This document shows, piece by piece, positions 51,389-51,526 of a stretch of 51,526 nucleotides of DNA. Origin of the DNA: an uncultured Verrucomicrobia subdivision 3 bacterium (GTDB lineage Bacteria; Verrucomicrobiota; Verrucomicrobiia; Limisphaerales; UBA11358); NCBI GenBank assembly GCA_903872345.1, contig CAIQKM010000078.1:1-51526 (forward strand). Reading direction: 5' to 3'. A model generated the notes under the pieces. That model saw only the letters and a program-made list of their open reading frames with translations, did no database searches and was not told the origin of the DNA. Position numbers and translations under genes: made by a program. How positions within the stretch are numbered: the stretch's first letter is position 1; every line of letters begins with the position of its first letter.

Positions 51389-51526
51389 GATAGGGGTAGG
51401 GATGGCGCAGTGCGCCACCCCTCCCTCCAAACCGGACGGGCGGATCTCCCGCATCCGGCTTTCCAGTCAGTGGGTCTCTTGCGAGGGGGAGCGGCTTTTC
51501 GCACTCATCCCCAAGGATGACCTTCG
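51389..51526 (-). mobile_element. Probable 3' end of a group II intron, cut by the window edge
   Basis: On the minus strand this reads ...GGAAAGCCGGATGCGGGAGA... CCGTCCGGTTTGGAGGGAGG, a G+C hairpin (GGCGC/GCGCC), then CCCTACCCCTATC at 51389. This sequence style is one I associate with the region after the reverse-transcriptase gene of bacterial group II introns, ending near CTACCCCTATC. The reverse-transcriptase gene itself would lie beyond the right edge. It sits about 30 bases after hicA. Confidence 0.45.

Overview
The window is a high-G+C bacterial chromosome segment. Its content fits the phylum Verrucomicrobiota, probably near Pedosphaera/Limisphaerales; this is an inference without any database search. 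Clues are a pseudopilin with an H-X9-DG C-terminal motif, a lipoprotein resembling the exosortase-associated TIGR04073 family, few clear Shine-Dalgarno sites, several families of short dispersed intergenic repeats, and a secreted glycosidase-like protein with a malectin-type domain.

Layout. 0.6-3.7 kb is the conserved rpmH-rnpA-yidD-yidC-jag cluster; I see no dnaA and no DnaA boxes upstream. 3.9-7.2 kb holds a pseudopilin, tatA, a tatC with an enlarged first periplasmic loop, and a lipoprotein. 7.3-12.1 kb holds ispE, guaA and a large DEAD-box helicase. 12.2-15.4 kb (minus strand) is hemE-hemN followed by a VapBC pair. 15.5-22.3 kb mixes lgt, miaA, osmC and DUF983 with hypothetical proteins and an antitoxin without its toxin. 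22.4-26.4 kb has glgB and an OprB-like porin. 26.7-30.2 kb is a minus-strand unit csoR-like -> EIIA(PtsN-like) -> mgtA with an operator-like G tract upstream. A 31-bp perfect inverted repeat and a TPP riboswitch precede thiC (30.7-32.6 kb).

The most unusual part is 32.6-38.2 kb, an accessory patch. It begins with four genes that overlap stop-to-start by 4 bp each: a nucleotidyltransferase-fold protein followed by 68-, 46- and 51-residue proteins. A decayed second copy of this cassette lies downstream in two pieces (34092-34233 and 35924 to about 36093). Between the pieces are DoxX-like, SRPBCC and membrane coiled-coil genes. An A+T-rich 350-residue orphan begins exactly where the fourth cassette gene should begin. 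A 160-bp dispersed repeat occurs at both ends of this patch.

38.2-51.5 kb returns to ordinary content: an ErpA/IscA-type protein, a long TPR protein, leuC without leuD, the malectin-containing glycosidase-like protein, a LolA-like protein with an uncertain start, lon, hsp20, a hotdog thioesterase lacking the usual Asp, a hicBA pair, and what looks like the 3' end of a group II intron running off the right edge.

I found no tRNA, rRNA or CRISPR array. All calls come from reading the sequence and protein motifs; no search was run.
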